Shown here one piece after another: positions 6,128 through 7,418 of a stretch of 7,418 bases of DNA. The position numbers were made by a program, and so were the translations under genes. Below the pieces are notes generated by a model that searched no databases, was not told the DNA's origin, and saw nothing but the letters and a program-made list of their open reading frames with translations. Within the stretch, counting starts at the first letter, position 1, and every line of letters begins with the position of its first letter. The stretch comes from Planctomycetaceae bacterium (GTDB taxonomy: Bacteria; Planctomycetota; Planctomycetia; Pirellulales; Thermoguttaceae): the NCBI GenBank assembly GCA_031282385.1, contig JAITDV010000024.1, positions 1 to 7,418 on the forward strand. The letters run 5' to 3'.

Positions 6128-6535
6128 ATTATCTAATTTACCAATTCGGTAAATCTTGTTGATTATGTACAAAAAATAGGTTTGTAGAAGTTGTATTGTA
6201 GTTTTACTGTAATTGACGTTTTGTTTGTTGTTCGTTATACTGCTCGTACTATAAAACACGAGACTCAAGAGCGTAAAGGGCTTGCTTTCCGATAAGTAAA
6301 CAGGCGGTGATAAACAAAAATTAAAGTATGAACAGTTTAAAATGCCGTTTTGTTGTGGTTGTTTGTGGAGTTTTCTTTTTGCAATTTTAATTTTGTTTTC
6401 TTTTTTAAGAAACTTTAGGAACATGACAAACATAAACACTAGTTTGACTCCGAAAATTCACGGGCAATGGTTAAATGAACAGTAACTTATTCGTAAAAGG
6501 TTACAAATTTTTTAAAATTTAACATACTAAATACA
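6128..6535. other. AT-rich region upstream of glgA
   Basis: No gene is supported. A 104-codon minus-strand frame (6125-6439) has extreme Lys/Asn/Phe/Tyr/Ile content typical of chance frames in AT-rich DNA, and its stop lies in the end of the MITE. A match to the 21-bp repeat core, CGAAAATTCACGGGCAA, is at 6451-6467. TTGACT at 6444-6449 resembles a -35 box, but the best -10-like hexamer (TTAAAT 6471-6476) is 21 bases away, so the promoter is not assigned. Confidence 0.5.
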
Positions 6536-7418
6536 ATGAACATTCTATTCGTAAGCAGCGAAGTGGCGCCCTTCGCAAAAACCGGCGGTTTAGCCGATGT
6601 AAGCGCGTCGCTTCCAGCGGCATTAAAAGACGCCAAACATAACGTAACAATAATTACGCCTTTTTATAAATGTACACAAAATTGCGGAGAACCTATTGAA
6701 GATACAGGTCTCAAATTTATTGTTCCTGTCGGCGGAGAATTTATTGAAGCCACACTTTTAACTGGAAAAACTGTTGACGGCGATATAACAACATACTTTA
6801 TCAAACAAGACAGATACTTTGACCGAAACGGTCTCTACTCCGAAAACGGCGAAGATTACAAAGATAACTGCGAACGATTTGTATTTTTTTGCCGTGCTGT
6901 AATGGAATCAATCGACGTACTCAAACTTGATGTTGATATTCTGCACACAAACGATTGGCAAACCGGACTTATTCCGGCTTACCTGTCAATTCTTTACCAT
7001 GAACGCCCGCATTACGAAAAAATTTCTACCGTCCACTCTGTTCACAACCTTGCTTATCAAGGAATATTTTGGCATTGGGACATGCCTCTTACTGGAATTG
7101 GCTGGGAACATTTTACATTTGATGAAATGGAATTTTACGGCAAATTGAATTTGATGAAAACTGGAATTATGTTTGCAAACGGAATTACAACAGTCAGTCC
7201 GCGTTATGCAATTGAAATTCAATCGCCTGCTTTTGGATGCGGTATGGAATCAGTTCTACAGTACCGCAGCCCAATGCTTCGCGGTATTCTTAACGGCGTA
7301 AGTACCAGACAATGGAATCCCGCAACTGATAAATTTATAGTAGCACAATATGACCGCAACTCCGTACTTGAGAATAAACCGAAATGTAAAAAAAATCTAC
7401 AAGAACGTCTTGAACTTG
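6536..7418 (+). CDS. glgA: Glycogen synthase, ADP-glucose type (3'-partial)
   Basis: The first 294 codons of a GT5 glycogen synthase are present; the family is usually about 480-500 residues, so the C-terminal nucleotide-binding half lies beyond the window. It transfers glucose from ADP-glucose to the non-reducing end of a growing alpha-1,4-glucan in the cytoplasm. The start MNILFVSSEVAPFAKTGGLADV carries the KTGGL ADP-glucose-binding motif at residues 15-19. Other family blocks in order are DILHTNDWQTGLIPAYL (about 134-150), TVHSVHNLAYQGIF (about 165-178), TTVSPRYAIEIQSPAFGCGME (about 218-238) and GILNGVSTRQWNPATD. In the last block the usual Asp after NGV is Ser. ATG at 6536 is chosen because the protein begins exactly where the family does; no Shine-Dalgarno sequence precedes it in the AT-rich leader. 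No other glycogen gene is in view. Confidence 0.96.
   Translation, partial: MNILFVSSEVAPFAKTGGLADVSASLPAALKDAKHNVTIITPFYKCTQNCGEPIEDTGLKFIVPVGGEFIEATLLTGKTVDGDITTYFIKQDRYFDRNGLYSENGEDYKDNCERFVFFCRAVMESIDVLKLDVDILHTNDWQTGLIPAYLSILYHERPHYEKISTVHSVHNLAYQGIFWHWDMPLTGIGWEHFTFDEMEFYGKLNLMKTGIMFANGITTVSPRYAIEIQSPAFGCGMESVLQYRSPMLRGILNGVSTRQWNPATDKFIVAQYDRNSVLENKPKCKKNLQERLEL

Noticed and set aside
6125..6439. 104-codon minus-strand frame, possibly starting at GTG with GGAG upstream
   Set aside because: Its composition is typical of random AT-rich DNA, the stop is supplied by the MITE end, and no domain or membrane protein pattern is convincing.
6986..7222. 78-codon minus-strand frame opposite glgA
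   Set aside because: It is antisense to conserved glycogen synthase motifs.

Overview
The window looks like a piece of an AT-rich genome from the Planctomycetota, probably an anaerobic or gut-associated lineage. Two things point there. The large open frame at the left edge has the layout of a big protein that I know only from planctomycetes. The flavodoxin is of the short-chain type best known from anaerobes such as Megasphaera and Clostridium. This assignment is recalled from family knowledge, not from a search. Only three intact or edge-truncated genes can be supported in 7.4 kb, so coding density is low.

Layout. Bases 1-2105 (+) hold the 3' part of a large glycosidase-like protein with a C-terminal carbohydrate-binding-like domain; it starts before the window. 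Bases 2106-2532 are non-coding and contain a 31-bp inverted repeat around a 110-bp core. Bases 2533-2752 hold the first copy of a short, TA-flanked, MITE-like element. Bases 2753-3485 have no convincing gene. A 22-bp tandem duplication (3486-3530) is followed by a GC-richer remnant of an IS1634-type transposase (3600-3999), broken by a frameshift, an in-frame TGA and loss of most of the gene. A hairpin-rich palindromic repeat (about 4001-4095) follows. Bases 4165-4584 (-) encode a complete flavodoxin with a clear ribosome binding site. Bases 4663-5800 are a gene desert with one open but unrecognised stretch. Bases 5801-5919 carry three copies of a 21-bp motif. Bases 5934-6127 hold the second MITE copy, in opposite orientation. 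Bases 6128-6535 are AT-rich leader sequence. From 6536 (+) glycogen synthase glgA begins and runs off the right edge.

The genes do not form one operon. The left gene and glgA may both relate to carbohydrate metabolism, but they are separated by more than 4 kb of repeats and debris. The main pattern is genome erosion and repeat activity: two closely related non-autonomous elements in inverted orientation bracket about 3.2 kb that contains the flavodoxin and a dead transposase. I found no defence system, CRISPR array, retron or RNA gene. The best candidate for something undescribed is the MITE family with its nested CCTCC/GGAGG hairpin core.
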